Part shown: positions 18,237 through 30,446 of the stretch, in pieces | How the letters are laid out: the number at the start of each line of letters is the position of its first letter | Numbering within the stretch: the stretch's first letter is position 1 | Source: Setaria digitata | Taxonomy: Eukaryota > Nematoda > Chromadorea > Rhabditida > Setariidae | DNA length: 64,000 bases | Assembly (NCBI GenBank): GCA_003640385.1 | Contig: RCAB01000026.1 | Coordinates: 62,001 to 126,000, forward strand | Direction: 5' to 3' | Notes under the pieces: generated by a model | What the model was told of the DNA's origin: nothing | Seen by the model: the letters and a program-made list of their open reading frames with translations, nothing else | Database searches by the model: none | Program-made: the position numbers and the translations under genes

Positions 18237-21054
18237 ATGTCTCGGGTCGAAAGGAAACTGGAATTATGTTTTGAAAATGGAAACTATTATGAGGCGCATC
18301 AAATTTATCGCACTTTGTACAATCGGTTGTCTAGTCAAGGAAAGTGGCAGGAGTTACAGGATATGCTCTATAGTGGTGTGCTGCGTCTTTTAGCAGGTCA
18401 TTATCTTAGCATGAGATGTGACTTTGCAAAATTTATTTCTCTTCATCAAATGAACTCGAAATTGCTGAAGGTCCACGTGTTGTGGACACATGCATGACTA
18501 GATGAGATCGTCCACAATTTTTTTTTACTGTTGGTACTAATAGACTAAGTGAGTAATTTCTTGTGCTTCATTTTATTTTTACCAACACCTACTTTTTTCT
18601 ACTATTGCTGCTTCTGTTACCTTGTTTTTATTCATATATTGCAGCAAAGGAGGCAACAAGTGCAATTGATCTTGCGGAGCTACATGTGGAAGCCCTGGAG
18701 AAATCAAAAACGCCCGTGTCTTCGGTTATTTTAGATCGTTTCGAGGAAGTTGGTCTACTTATTCCTTTTTGCTTTTTTTTTCCTTGAAAGATACAAAAGG
18801 GCAATCTTATAAGTGTAAATTATCTCAATACATGTAATATATAAAAATTCTGTTTCAAGAATGTAAGTTATGCGTCTTAATCACTACCTTAGACTGTAGA
18901 CTCTCTGCTTTTGAGGTCTAATTTAATGCTAAAAAACAGGAATCCTTATGATTAGAAAGATCTATGTTTGAGATATTGGTTGGAAGTGGCAATATGAATG
19001 ATTAAAAGCAAGAGGGTATCTTGATATGAGTTGTGGGGACAGGGGTACATGTTTTAAACTAGATACTACAGCCGTTACTTTTCAGTTGCTTAATCTTTTG
19101 CCGGCTCAACTGGAAAAGGATTTGGAAACCAATTCGGAGCCAGAAGATCGGAGATTGCGATACATATCATTAGGTATCAAATGGACTATGGCTGTGGGTG
19201 ACAGGAAACGTTATCGACGAAGAGGGCATCCTGGATTGCATCTGTTAGTTATCCTTGCTATATTTAACAATGAAGGAATAAGTAGTTTATAAAATAATCA
19301 TTTTGAAAATTTCCGAAAACTTTGGAAATCGTTCGGTTTGTGTTTTCAGTTTTTAATTCATTCCTACGATGAAAAGAAATAAAAAATATTTTAGTCGTAT
19401 TGCGAAGTCGTTGTGGCATGAAGGAAATTACGTCAATGCCAGAAATCATTTTATGTATTCTGATAACCCAGAAGTGCGGTTTGTTATGTTCTTCATTCCT
19501 TTTTCCTTCAGATCCAGTTTGGGCTAGTTGATTTTTCTGTTTGATAATGAAATACAATTATGCTGGATAAATTTCGAACATTTTATCTACATAACTGGTG
19601 CTAAGTGGCAAATTTACCCTTTTTAATTTTCCCCTAACGCATACAACCCGAAGGTTTCGATTTCAGATGTTTGCTGTGTTCCTTATTGAATACCAACTAA
19701 AATACGGGTATAGTACAGAAAAAGACTTATTCATAGCACAGGCTGTTTTGCAGGTTAGTTACATTAGTATTTTTTTTAAACATGTTGTAAAATCCAGTTA
19801 TATCACTAAACAATAAGAACTGAAAATGTTATGAAAAATCCATTACAGTGCTTTGAAAATATTGTGAAAACTTTAATACCTTCTATTTAAAAAGGATTTT
19901 GTTGGCGTCTGTGTTACAGATGCTTTGCGATCGAAAACCAAAGAGCGCCTTAAAATTATTGCAAGTTTATTGTGATATGCATCCTGATATTGGAAGTGGA
20001 TTTCCCTATCCATTTCCATTACTCAACTTCTTACATTTTACAGTAATATGCATTGCCAATAAAGAGGTATTTTATATGAAGTTTTCTATCTAGACTTAAC
20101 AGCCACAGATGTAAAAGGAGCCGTTAGACTCAAATATAATTTTATGCGAAAATTCGCGAAAATTTCGAAAATTTTTTTCATTTCGCAAAAAATTGAGAGA
20201 GAAAGTGTATTTTATAGTACGTGTAGCTCTTCTTTGAAGGTTCACAGAAAAGTGGAAGAGAGCAGTAGTTCACTTTAATAAATTATTTTTAATTTGTATT
20301 ACTTTTTCTTCACGAGCTAAATAGAACAAAACTTCTAGGATTCATTCTAATTCTTATTTCTAGGTAACCTACTATACAGTGCTAGTGGAGCAGTATGAAA
20401 GTGAAATCAATCGTGATCCGGAGTATAAGCACTTTTTGGACAGGATAGGTCAGATATATTTGGGTGTACCGCAACCACAAACAGCTCGAGGTGGCTTCCT
20501 GGGAAATGTAATCAAAGGTATACATGTTTATTTTATTAAAGCATTGTTTAAAGTTGATTCGAAATATGTTTATATGAAGTAATTTTCATAAAAAGCGGAC
20601 AGAATCGAATCTAGTTTTCTTTTGAAAAAGTGCTATTAATTATTTCGGGAATAATTTTTCAACATTTTTTTTTTAATATTTTTTTTGAAAAACATATAAT
20701 TTGAGAAGATTGCATTCTTTGCCGTGAAATAGTTGTTCCGCCCAATATGACAATTTCGGAACTTGTTTAGACTTAGGGGCAGGCAGTTCTTCGGTCTGCT
20801 TTTTTTTTTCATGGTCTTTGAACTAGATTAATTCATATAATTCGTGTATTATTTTAGGTTTGTTAAAAACACCGGAAAATGATTTGGGAACAGCTGAAGA
20901 ATTTGAAACCGATTCAGAAGAAATCCTTTGCTTGCCATTTAGCAATGAAACTGAATGCTTGGTTGGTACATCTAAAGGCAAATTGGCAAGCGAAGTATTC
21001 CCCGCGGATGGTGCGCATAGCAGTAGTATCACAGATGATATGGATTTAGATTGA
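18237..21054 (+). CDS. cee-1: CEE-1 / GET4 (TRC35), tail-anchored protein insertion factor
   Basis: GET4 works in the cytosol with BAG6 and UBL4A in animals, handing tail-anchored membrane proteins to the ATPase GET3. Exons: 18237-18396, 18645-18748, 19086-19243, 19395-19482, 19667-19753, 19920-20066, 20364-20517 and 20858-21054; 364 residues, close to the family's usual 325-330 plus a longer tail. Family motifs in order: YYEAHQIYRTLYNR (about residues 15-28), ALGIKW-like segment and GHPGLHLRIAKSLW (about 130-143), DLFIAQAVLQ (about 190), PLLNFL (about 225), YLDRIGQ-like HFLDRIGQIYLGVPQP (about 270), then GGFLGNVIKG. The C-terminal ~65 residues are acidic (DDMDLD end), as in other GET4 proteins. 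The exact ends of exons 2 and 4 were chosen by phase because their donors are non-consensus (GTTGGT, GTTATG). Confidence 0.92.
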
Positions 21055-22527
21055 TATTTTTGAAAAAAAAAAAAAATAAAATGTTCTCATCTTTTCCGAC
21101 TTTCTTCAATTTTATATTGAGTGACTATCGAAATAAGTGAAAGTCTCATAGGTATGATCAAATTTGTTTTCCAGTTTTCATTCAGAGGTGATAGTTTACT
21201 GCTGAAATCGGAAATGAATTATTTAATTTTTTATTACTGTAATAATGTCTGGTGTAATTTTTTTTTATTACTGTGACAGTCTGCGATGTATTTATATCGA
21301 AAAGCTAAGATATTTTGCGATGTACCAAGTACCAGAGGCAATAGTTTTTAATTATTTTCACTTAAGTTCCGCAAGTAGAGTTAATTTTTTGCTTAAGTCG
21401 CGCAGGTGGAAAAAGTATTACAATTTTTAATCATATTTTTGGGACTGATTTTCATTTTCTCTTTGATTTTTCTTTTCCTGTGGGTTATGAAACCGTTCAT
21501 TAAGATTGGTCATCAACTCTCCTGTACTAAAAAAATTTGTGATATACTCCAGAGAAGTAATTCTTCTTGGATGCTTGGGAGTAACAGTCTGTTAAACAAC
21601 TTGGCTTTGTCTTTCTGCATACCAATCATCACCTCGTGCTGTTTAACATTCTCTGAAGGAATGTATGGACACTTTTATTGTTTGTCTTCCATTGGCTCCG
21701 CGGCAGTTGCTGTATTTTATAGTAACCTTGGAAATAAAATATTGAACTGCAAATACATATCGGATTCATGTTAAACCTCTCTGTTATTTTCCTTCATTTA
21801 CTTAATAGATTTTTGGGTAAACAAGTTCAAAGCCTTATTCCAGAATGCAGAGTGACGCCAAAGGCTTATATGTCTAGAAAGTTTTTTTTTTTTTTTAAGG
21901 AAGAGTTTTGAAGGGAAAGAGAAGATGTGTGAGAAATATCACAAATTAAATTAGTTCAAATGTCTTTGTAAATTTTCAGACTTTAGGCAATTTGGAATTT
22001 CTCTGTCCATCTATTTCTGTACGTTTCGTTTGTGCTGTAAAATTGGTTGAAATTGGGTGTGTAATGTGGTTCATGTGCCTGGCAGTTCGACCATCTGTAA
22101 ATTCGGGAGTTTATCATTTACATCAGTTGCGCAGTTTTCTTGCTTCACTGTAAAATGTTCAAGGTTTAACGCATTCCCTCCAATTCATCCTTCCTTTTGC
22201 ATTATTTTTTATGCATTTTATTGTTTTTCCAAAATTTTTCGTCACTTTCTTCAACGAACAAATGGACATTTTTTAAATCTAACTCGTTGAAGATGGCGAT
22301 AGATAATTGCAGTTCATTTAAAACTTGCAACTGTATTCGGAATATATTTGAGGTGCAAAAAGTACTTGGGTTTTAGGCTATACTTTTGTTATATTCTGTT
22401 TCCTATACGGTGAGTTAAATGTCAAGTTCACTGGATCCTTACTGTCCTGATGGTTTTTATTTAACCGTCTATGTAGGTTATGTAATAGATCATGTTCATA
22501 TAGTTGTAAAATGTATTTGAGTTCGAA
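21055..22527. other. Spacer between cee-1 and the peroxiredoxin gene
   Basis: AT-rich sequence with T runs. One 122-codon open frame (21406-21774) is not supported as a gene. The promoter and 5' UTR of the peroxiredoxin gene should lie in the right half. Confidence 0.4.
21074..21079 (+). terminator. AATAAA polyadenylation signal of cee-1
   Basis: The hexamer follows an A run about 20 bases after the stop codon at 21054. It would give a very short 3' UTR. Confidence 0.5.
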
Positions 22528-24670
22528 ATGTCAAAGGGAATCCTGTTGGGCGACAAATTCCCTGATTTCCAAGCTGAGACTAGTGAAGGCTCCATCTCGA
22601 GTTTCCACGATTGGATTGGCAAAGAGTATGTCTTTCATTCCTAGTTTAATATCAGTTCGATAACACAAATGCAAAGGACAGAAGTGAAAATTTTATATAT
22701 ATTCGCCAAAAAATTTATATACTTAGTCGTTTTATCAATCAGATCTATGTTTTCTAGATTTAGTTTTGGCTAGATTTGTCACGTCACGGTAGTCTTATAA
22801 TGTCTTTATTGTACTTGATATAATGCCATATTTCAGAGTCAGTCAGTTTTTCTCTGCCTTATCTTTCACTAATGACATTTACGTTATCAAAGGGTTTAAA
22901 GTTAGTTTTAAACATTTGTCATTAACCTTTTTTTTTGAAGATCTAAACTTGCAGCTGCTGGGCAATATTATTCTCACATCCACGGGATTTTACTCCGGTT
23001 TGCACCACTGAACTTGCTCGGTTAGTCCAACTAGTGCCGGAATTCAAAAAGAGAAATGTAAAGCTAATTGGTTTGAGCTGCGACTCAGCCCAGTCACACC
23101 GTGCTTGGGCTAATGATATCATTGAACTGTGCAAAATGAAGTCTGGTGATTGTTCCACTTGTTGCCCAGGTGTTTTACTTTACAATTTTAATACAATTTA
23201 TGCTCTTATCCCTTGTCTGCTAGGGATCTCTAATAAGAGTGGTGCAGTTTCTAAATTTTTAACATTATGCTTAGTTTGAGTTTACAAACAATTTGTATTC
23301 TAGATAATAAGCTGCCATTTCCAATAATAGCAGATGAGAATCTGTCCCTAGCGAAGAAATTAGGAATGTTGGATCCGGACGAACGTGATGAAAAGGGCAA
23401 TGTACTAACTGCGCGTTGTGTCAGTTTGTTGATTTTGAAATCTCCTGTTTATGACCTTTGCAACTCAAAACAGAAATAAATTCATATATTAAAAATAATT
23501 TCAACTTATATGGATATTGGACGATTTCAGACTTTACGCTGAAATCGATATTACCTTTAAAAAATTGATTGTTCCTTAAAAAATGTAAGAAATTAAGCCA
23601 ATTTTCATTCTTTTAGTTTCCATGTTAAAAAAAGACGCTTAGGAATTTTTAGTAGTTTTCCTCTAGTAATGCCAATATGTTTTTTCAGATGTTCATAATT
23701 GGACCTCAGAAAACACTGAAACTTTCCATCTTGTATCCTGCAACAACGGGACGAAATTTCGAGTATTTGATATCTTCGAAATTTTTGTAAATCAGTGGGC
23801 AATTAGGATACTTCACGAAAATGAAAACATGAACCTTTATCGAATTGTTTCCGTTCCTTCCTCGAGTTTCCTCATTTCTCTTTTTTATCCATGACTTTAA
23901 ATATAATCATTAAAGTGTTCCCCTAAAACTAATTGGGTTAGACATGTATTTATTTGTGGTCTAATCTCGAGTCAACAGTTTAACAAGTACAAAACAAAGA
24001 TAGTATCTGACAGTGAACTAGCATTGCAATAACTATATCCAAAAGATTAAGAGAGATTACCATTTTAATGTTCCCAGTTGTTCACTGCTTTATCTCTGTG
24101 CTACTGTAGATATTATATTATTTCAAAAATATGTTTAGTTCCACTGATTGGCTGTAGAACGCTTACCACTAAAAGGAATATTTTCTTATAAATCAACATT
24201 TTAATGTTCTCTGTGTTTTGTAGTGAAATTCTTCGCGTTGTCGATTCGTTGCAACTTACAGAATTTAAAAAAGTGGCGACACCAGTCGACTGGAAAGTAA
24301 GTATTTCTATAAATTCTGACTGTTGCAAAACATATAGTCAGGAAAGAATCCTCAAAACTTCTATTCTTTTGGAAATTCTGAATAGAGGAATAACCCTTCT
24401 TACTGATTTTTGTAAAACTGTTTTCCAAAATATCCTACTCATTCTTCCCGTAAAACCTTCCCAAACAGAAAACGCACATAGGTTATGCATGTTTTGATTA
24501 GTTTCATGTACAGAATATTAGTGCTTTTTTTTCCATAGAGTGGTGATGACTGCGTCGTAATACCAACGATTGACGACACCGAGGCAAAGAAGTTGTTTGG
24601 TGACAAGATAAACACTATTGAGCTGCCATCTGGAAAACGATATCTTCGTATGGTTGCACATCCAAAATAA
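22528..24670 (+). CDS. prdx-6: 1-Cys peroxiredoxin (PRDX6 type)
   Basis: A thiol peroxidase that reduces H2O2 and organic or phospholipid hydroperoxides in the cytosol. Exons: 22528-22625, 22955-23145 (or to 23169), 23304-23419, 23689-23762, 24224-24296 and 24539-24670. Length is 227 residues with the short exon 2, 235 with the long one; the human protein has 224. The peroxidatic Cys sits in [12 protein letters not shown], with the upstream Thr and downstream Arg also seen. Other family blocks: [39 protein letters not shown], and [10 protein letters not shown] near the end, which places it in the Prx6 group and not among 2-Cys enzymes. The two exon 2 donors are 24 bases apart and in phase. 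The upstream one gives the length expected from human PRDX6. An AATAAA overlaps the stop codon and another lies at 24787. Confidence 0.94.
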
Positions 24671-24786
24671 ATGATAAACCAATAGATCTGCTGCATTCTT
24701 CATGTTCAACTTTCATTTTTCATTAAAAAAAAAAAAAAAAAAAAAAGAAAGGAAAAGATTAAATATTGCACTCTAATATTCTTTTC

Positions 24787-24792
24787 AATAAA
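24787..24792 (+). terminator. AATAAA polyadenylation signal of the peroxiredoxin gene
   Basis: Canonical hexamer 117 bases after the stop codon. An earlier copy overlaps the stop codon itself, so this second one is the more usable signal. Confidence 0.4.
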
Positions 24793-25232
24793 TTTTGTCC
24801 TGCTTGGCTGACCAGACAATACTGTCGATGCTGTGATATGAGTGATAATTACAACAGGTCTATCTTCCTTACCTACTTCCCGAATGAATATATATATTCG
24901 TACACACCAGAAATCACTTTTTCCATATTCTTGTGATGACATCATGATTACTTGTGGTGGAAATTACGTTGTCATCCCTAGTATGACGCACCGGAGAGAT
25001 TAATCGTTGTTCAAAAAATCATAGAGCTTCATTGATAAATATTGTGTGATTTCATTAGGATCAATCACATATTCTACTGTGATTTACCTAAGTACTTTTT
25101 ATATGTGGCAACTGTCACTTTGCTGACCACTTATGTGACAGTCACGAAAAAAAGAATTCCTACATCTAAATGATCAGCGGCTGAAAGTGAATGACAACCG
25201 TTTAAGCTTTAGAAGCCTATTTTCACTTGCAT

Positions 25233-25422
25233 TCACAGGTAACAATGACATGTTGCCAGTTACTACCAAAAAATAGCGTGTCCTTATGACAGAATAAATT
25301 AGCAGTAGGAAGATACGGTATCTTTGNCTCACAGGTAACAATGTCATGTTGCCAGTTACTACTAAAAGATAGCGTGTCCTTATGACAGAATAAATTAGCA
25401 GTAGGAAGATACGGTATCTTTG
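25233..25422 (+). repeat. 94-bp direct repeat flanking the single N, likely assembly join
   Basis: The copy at 25233-25326 and the copy at 25329-25422 both run from TCACAGGTAACAATG to GGTATCTTTG and differ at about three positions. They are separated by NC at 25327-25328, the only ambiguous base in the window. Two contig ends that failed to merge over their overlap would look like this. A true tandem duplication with an uncalled base is the alternative. Confidence 0.85.
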
Positions 25423-26077
25423 CGACTCGTCAAAACTAGGCGTTACGAAAACACTAGGTAATGACAGGGAGATGACATGCCTCGCAACTAGCTCAAGTAG
25501 ATTTCAGGGTTTAGGTGCGAGGGTGAAGCTGTGCGATTTAAACACGTTACCCAAAAGAGGCATTAAAATCATCTAGACTGAAAAGATAACTGGGACGTTA
25601 TATCTGGATTGGAAGACTAAATTCCTTAAACATAATAATCTATTGTGCATCAATCTGCTACATAAGAAGCAGTTTTTCCAGCTTGGACTGTTCACAAAAT
25701 CGTATCAGCTACGTCACACATTATTGTAGCTGTCCTTGAAAAACTTTCAACATTAAACCAGTATTACATCATCAATCAAAACAGGGGTCTGTCTGCTGCT
25801 CAATCACTTTATACTGCAAGAGAGTAATATGACTGACATAGTTACACTTGGAATCACGGTACCATTTAAAGTGTTATCCGGGCTGATATGGCAAAAACAT
25901 TTTGTGGTGCTGCAATAGTGCTTCACGAACCTAGTGTACAAAAGGAAGCAATAAACAGAGAAATGATTTAATTGAAACAAAACTATTATTAAAAACAAAA
26001 GTGCATCGATTTAACGATAACAAGTTTACAAAATTTCAAGAAAAAAAGTGTAGGAGAAGAGTGTCATACTGTACCAA

Positions 26078-27952
26078 TTACTGCTTCCCGTTTCCATTCA
26101 CCGGTACCTTTGCTGCACTACGCTGTTGGCAGTATGCCTTCAAAATACGTTGTTTACATGAAAGTCCTTTGAGGCTGCGAAATCATACTCGTATAGAGAT
26201 TTTTTGCCGATTGCTTTTTAATATCGTCAAAAAAGACCTCAAATACTAATAAAAATTCAACAACCTTAAGTTTTGGTCTGTCTGCCATTCGTTGATAATA
26301 TGCTTTCAAAAGCGGAAATTTGTCTAGGCAATGAGGGTCCAGAATCTGCTGTATGTCGAGCTCTTCAAAAAAGGCGAAATCTGCGAATGAAATCTGAGAA
26401 TAAAAAATTATTCAACTGGTGCAATCTCAGTATCAAAGTAGAAAATAAACATACCTGAAGGAAAAAATCTTCATTAGTAATGAAAAATACTTCTAAATTG
26501 TGTGAACAAAACGAATGCTGTTACTATTATAAATAATCAGGAAAGGAGCTAACTAACAAGCATTAATTAAAGCACACATTATTTGTAATAAGCACTCTCA
26601 AAAAAACAGTTCAATTAAGTGGCAGCATTCGTTTTGTTTTCTGAACCTTATCTCCCAGTATGAAATTTTTTCCATCGCCTCGTGTCGCCAGCAACTTCTC
26701 AAATTTTGCCAATTCCACCGGCAATATATCTGTTATATAGGAATCTTTTTCAGTTTCCTGGAAAACAAGATGCCATCTAATACAAATTACAGACATTTCG
26801 ACAACAAAATGGTTCAACTGTTTTAACCGTGGTTTTCTCCTTCATATGTTGTGCTTTCTTGCATAAAAAAATTTCTAAAATTTGGGACGTATATTGTATG
26901 ATACAGACATACAATTCCAGAGAATAAATTATTATATCACTCACTTCCGGTGTCTGCAATATTCTTTTCGACTTAATAAAGAATCCAACCGTCTGATCAA
27001 TAAAAGGAGGAAGTAACACTAAAATTATAACTTACGTAGGCCAAATAGATCATTTTTGTGTATTTGGTGTGCAGATCACGGATACCTTCATAAAACATAT
27101 CAGCGTAGGTCGTTTCGAACTCATCCCCGCCATTCAAATCTATAAAAAAGAAATATTAGTCGAAATTGCTTGTGCAGGCAAAGCCAATCCTGCCACTGCT
27201 GCAAACTAGCAGAAAAAAAACAACTTGACTGAAACTAATCTGATTACTGGACCTTCTACGTTCACAACTTAAAAATGACATATGCAGGAATGTAAAACAA
27301 AATATCACATACTGTGCTTGCGCGCAAGATGTCTCATGATAGCACCGGACTGCACAATTTGTTTATCGTCATCGTAAAGACATGGTACTTGTTCAAATTG
27401 CTGAATAAAGGATAAAGCTAACAAGCATGCGATTCTTTCTGATCTTTATTTAATTGATAGTAGCATGGTATTTATGAGAATTAATGTCACGTGCAAAACT
27501 ACTTACGAATTGTGGTTTCAAGGCAGGCCAATCATCCTTATTAATGCGATCATCGGTAAATTTTATGTCCTGATCAACTAAAAGTAGACGAATAGGCTCA
27601 GCCAGGCCTAAAATGAACAAGAAAGTTACAACCATAAAAACAAAAGAAAAAAGAAACAAATAAATACCTAATGAACTAATGTTTGAAAAACACAACCATT
27701 TATATTCCGTAGTTTGAAAAAATCCTGTAATCAGACTAAATCCGGTTTTGTCAATAACTGGGTCTGTTCAACAATATGCTCATAAACAGAAGATGTTCAA
27801 GACGGCAAAAGAAGATGTAAAATGCACCAAAAAACATAAAAAGTTGGAAATTAAAAGTTGTAGAGAAGCACATTTATAACAATGGGCATATTTGAAAATG
27901 AGTGAAGGAAAAACCTGCCTCGGATAGAGAAATATGTTAACTTGTAGGTCAT
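26078..27952 (-). CDS. gst-1: Pi-class glutathione S-transferase
   Basis: A cytosolic enzyme that conjugates glutathione to electrophiles. Exons in coding order: 27952-27919, 27607-27507, 27400-27313, 27139-27036, 26757-26647, 26393-26265 and 26137-26078; 208 residues, the usual filarial pi-GST length. It begins MTYKLTYFSIRGLAEP, which contains the catalytic Tyr of pi GSTs (about residue 7). VPCLYDDD and IVQSGAIMRHLARKH form the glutathione site (cis-Pro, Gln-Ser). The helical domain includes ISFADFAFFEELD (N-capping box region) and PHCLDKFPLL. The tail ends NGNGKQ, as I recall for Onchocerca and Brugia pi-GSTs. The first intron starts with GC (CGAG|GCAGGT), and first-exon recognition rests on the protein motif. 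It lies convergent with the peroxiredoxin gene. A TTTTCAG on the minus strand near 27975 could be a trans-splice acceptor. Confidence 0.95.
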
Positions 27953-29480
27953 TCTCAGTGACTCACCTTTTCACCTGAAAATTTTCTTGATAAGTGACAT
28001 AGTTGTTTACCTGCACAAACGCATTTCCCATAAAAAAAAAAAGATGCAAACACTCGCCGCAGTAATCCTCAATACTATTAGATCACCTGACCTTATCTAC
28101 ATGATTTTTTACTCATGAATGAAATACTAAGGGAACCCGAGCTGGAAACAAATTTGTAGCAAAAATGGAAGCGAACAGTTGAAGAAAGGAACTGTCATGA
28201 CGGTGAATCATTACAACAAGCAAAAAAACGCCACTTCTCCCATAAATCTCCCCGACAGACACACTTCACCATTCGGTAGCTACTCTTTTGCCTCTTTGAA
28301 AGAGCACCTACAGTTTCGACGAAATTTATTTTTCCTGCGTAAACTGGAACAGCATCAGACACATTTACAAATAATGACAGAAAAAGTGCCTGAACACACC
28401 TGACCCGCAGACAAGAAACAGTTGACCTATTTCGAAATCGTACCTGTAGTGACAGATTCTACGTGAAATAAACTACAAAAAAAGCTGGCTTAATGAAGAC
28501 CTGACGAAAGATAACACGACGAGGGATATTTTCTAATGCTGAGTGGAAACTCAGTAAAATTTCACTTGAAGCAGTCAAACCAAGCAGATTTCAGTTGCTA
28601 ATGATAACTAGACCGTCTAGAGAACGGCTAACATGCTGCAGCAGATAGGGACGACCTCATTTACTAACGCATAGCTCAAACTAGTGAGGAAATCACAAGT
28701 AATACCAAAATGATTATCACTTTTCAACTACAGCTTTCCTTCTTTAAAAAAACCTTTGCGACGATTTTTCTTCCACTTGAAAAGGCAGAACGACTTCCGC
28801 GATACACGATGATTTAGAAAAGCGTTCGAAGATTACTCCAAAAACAATTAAATAAGGGGGAAATGAGAAATACCTCAGACACAATGACTTCATTACTCCC
28901 TACCTTTTAATTGGTCTCAAAAAAAGGAATTCATATGCAGAAACGATCGATTTCGCTCTAATTTAACTTGGCAACACTCTTCCACCTGGTGACAAGCAAA
29001 GATAACAAACAGACGACAACAGACGTAATACCAAACAAGCACTGTGAAAGAATGAGATTGCAAAAGACAGCAACGAATCTTAGAAAGATAGTCCGTATTC
29101 TGTATTTCGTCTTTTAGGTGACAGGTGGGGGTCATCAGGTGGATTATTCTGAGTGAATGGGAAGGTGGCTGTTTGGCCTTAGGTTTGTGAAGTATGTTGG
29201 CTGAGCATTTTAACAACGTGGGTGTCTTTCCTTTCAAGCCTTAACAGCAACTTATCTCTCTTGATATGATGCTGTAGTAGGGGAATAATCTCGAAAAAAA
29301 GTGAGTTGAAAGAGCAATAGGCTGCAAGGGAGGCTATTAATCTCGAGTGTTTATGAAACTCATAGCAGGACGCTTTGGATGCTTAAAGTCTCTCTCTGTG
29401 GGCAGGTTGAAACTTGTCTAGTGTCTATTCATTTAGTTTGTGAGTAGTTTCTTACCCATAGTTTCCTTTTTCTTAAAATA
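27953..29480. other. Upstream region of the GST gene, no exon recognised
   Basis: Open frames at 28179-28403 (+) and 28917-29237 (-) lack splice context and recognisable motifs. Base composition from 28100 to 29300 is slightly less AT-rich than the surroundings. The GST promoter should lie at the left end. Confidence 0.35.
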
Positions 29481-30446
29481 TCATTGCCAAATGGTTGTTG
29501 TTTGTGTAGTCATCTCTTTAGACAGCTCTTCTAACGGATCTTTCTCTGATAGCAACATTTGAACTGGGGTTGATTCAGATGTCTCGAAATTGCTATTGTT
29601 GGTGTCAGGCTGCTCTGTTCCTCTTTTCACTGGACTATCCTAAAGGAAAAATTTTTTATGACCTGGAAGTTTTGATTCATTTTTATGATAGGGCCAACAC
29701 TGCAAATTAGTTTTTACCGACTATATATATTAATCACATTATATCACCACTATAGTTTTCGTATTAACCCCATGGATTTAAAACCCGCAAATGTTCCCGA
29801 TGATGCTTTCGTGGTAGTCAGAAATAGTTTTCTTCAAAACCGAAAAAATGGTAGATTTGGAATCAGTCTCCCATTTTTTTTTTCTCCGGAATCTTTTCAA
29901 GGAGTGAAGTTTAACCTAAGTAGAAGCTAGAAATGCGTTTATATGAGAGGGAGAAATGCTGTATATAAGAAAGAGAAATATTTTGCTGGTGCAGAACTAG
30001 GGATGATCAATTATCAACCAAAATCGACATGTCGGGATGAAAGTCAGGGCTGCTCTGTAAAATGAATTCTCTTTTTCTTGCTTGATTGATCTGTCTTGAA
30101 AATCCTTATATTTTGTTTTTATAGATCTTTCTAATTTTTGTTATTTTTGAAGATAGGACAACTGAACGAGATATATGAATGCTAGCAGATGACAGACCGG
30201 CTAGGTCCTTTGTAGTTGTTAAATTGCTCACAACGAGGTAGTTCGAGGTAGAAATGCTTATATTGCCTGAGAACTAATTCTTTTGGAGAAATTAATTTCT
30301 CAATAAATTGATCGTTTGAATTTTATTGAAGCGTTTCTTTCATCTAATTCTGAGTAACCGGTTCGTAACATTCCTTGACATAATCGTTGGCTGAATTTGC
30401 GATATTTCTTCTCTCTAATTTACCAAATCGATTGGTTTTTCATCAT
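29481..30446 (-). CDS. Candidate unrecognised multi-exon gene, head to head with imb-3
   Basis: I do not recognise this and it may not be a gene. On the minus strand a chain of open exons agrees in phase: 30446-30424, 30390-30359, 30266-30163, 30054-30019, 29915-29785, 29699-29663 and 29639-29481 (stop TGA). The total would be 173 codons. The product would have a Ser/Thr-rich stretch, a basic segment (KRFRRKKKW), then a polar acidic tail rich in Thr, Ser and Glu. Acceptors before 30266, 30054 and 29639 are good. Weak points: the introns at 29640-29662 (23 bases) and 30391-30423 (33 bases) are shorter than normal for nematodes, and two donors are poor (GTTGTC, GTTGAT). A TTTCAG lies 22 bases before the proposed ATG. 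The two exons at 29915-29785 and 29639-29481 are the best supported. Confidence 0.25.

Larger units (their letters stand above)
24671..26077. other. Convergent intergenic region between peroxiredoxin and GST genes
   Basis: Both neighbours end here, so this is 3' UTR and spacer from both sides. It contains an A22 run (24725-24746) and the duplicated block with the N at 25327. No exon is seen. Confidence 0.55.

Noticed and set aside
21406..21774. 122-codon plus-strand open frame with hydrophobic N-terminus
   Set aside because: It lies in T-rich intergenic sequence, where Phe/Leu/Ile-rich frames arise by chance. No splice partners, upstream signals or recognisable motifs were seen.
28179..29237. 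Open frames of 74 and 106 codons upstream of the GST gene
   Set aside because: No splice structure, motif or start context supports them, and they lie on opposite strands with no shared model.
29772..29851. Plus-strand open segment starting MDLKPANVPDD
   Set aside because: It has no downstream exon that agrees in phase and overlaps the minus-strand candidate exon 29785-29915, which has better splice context.
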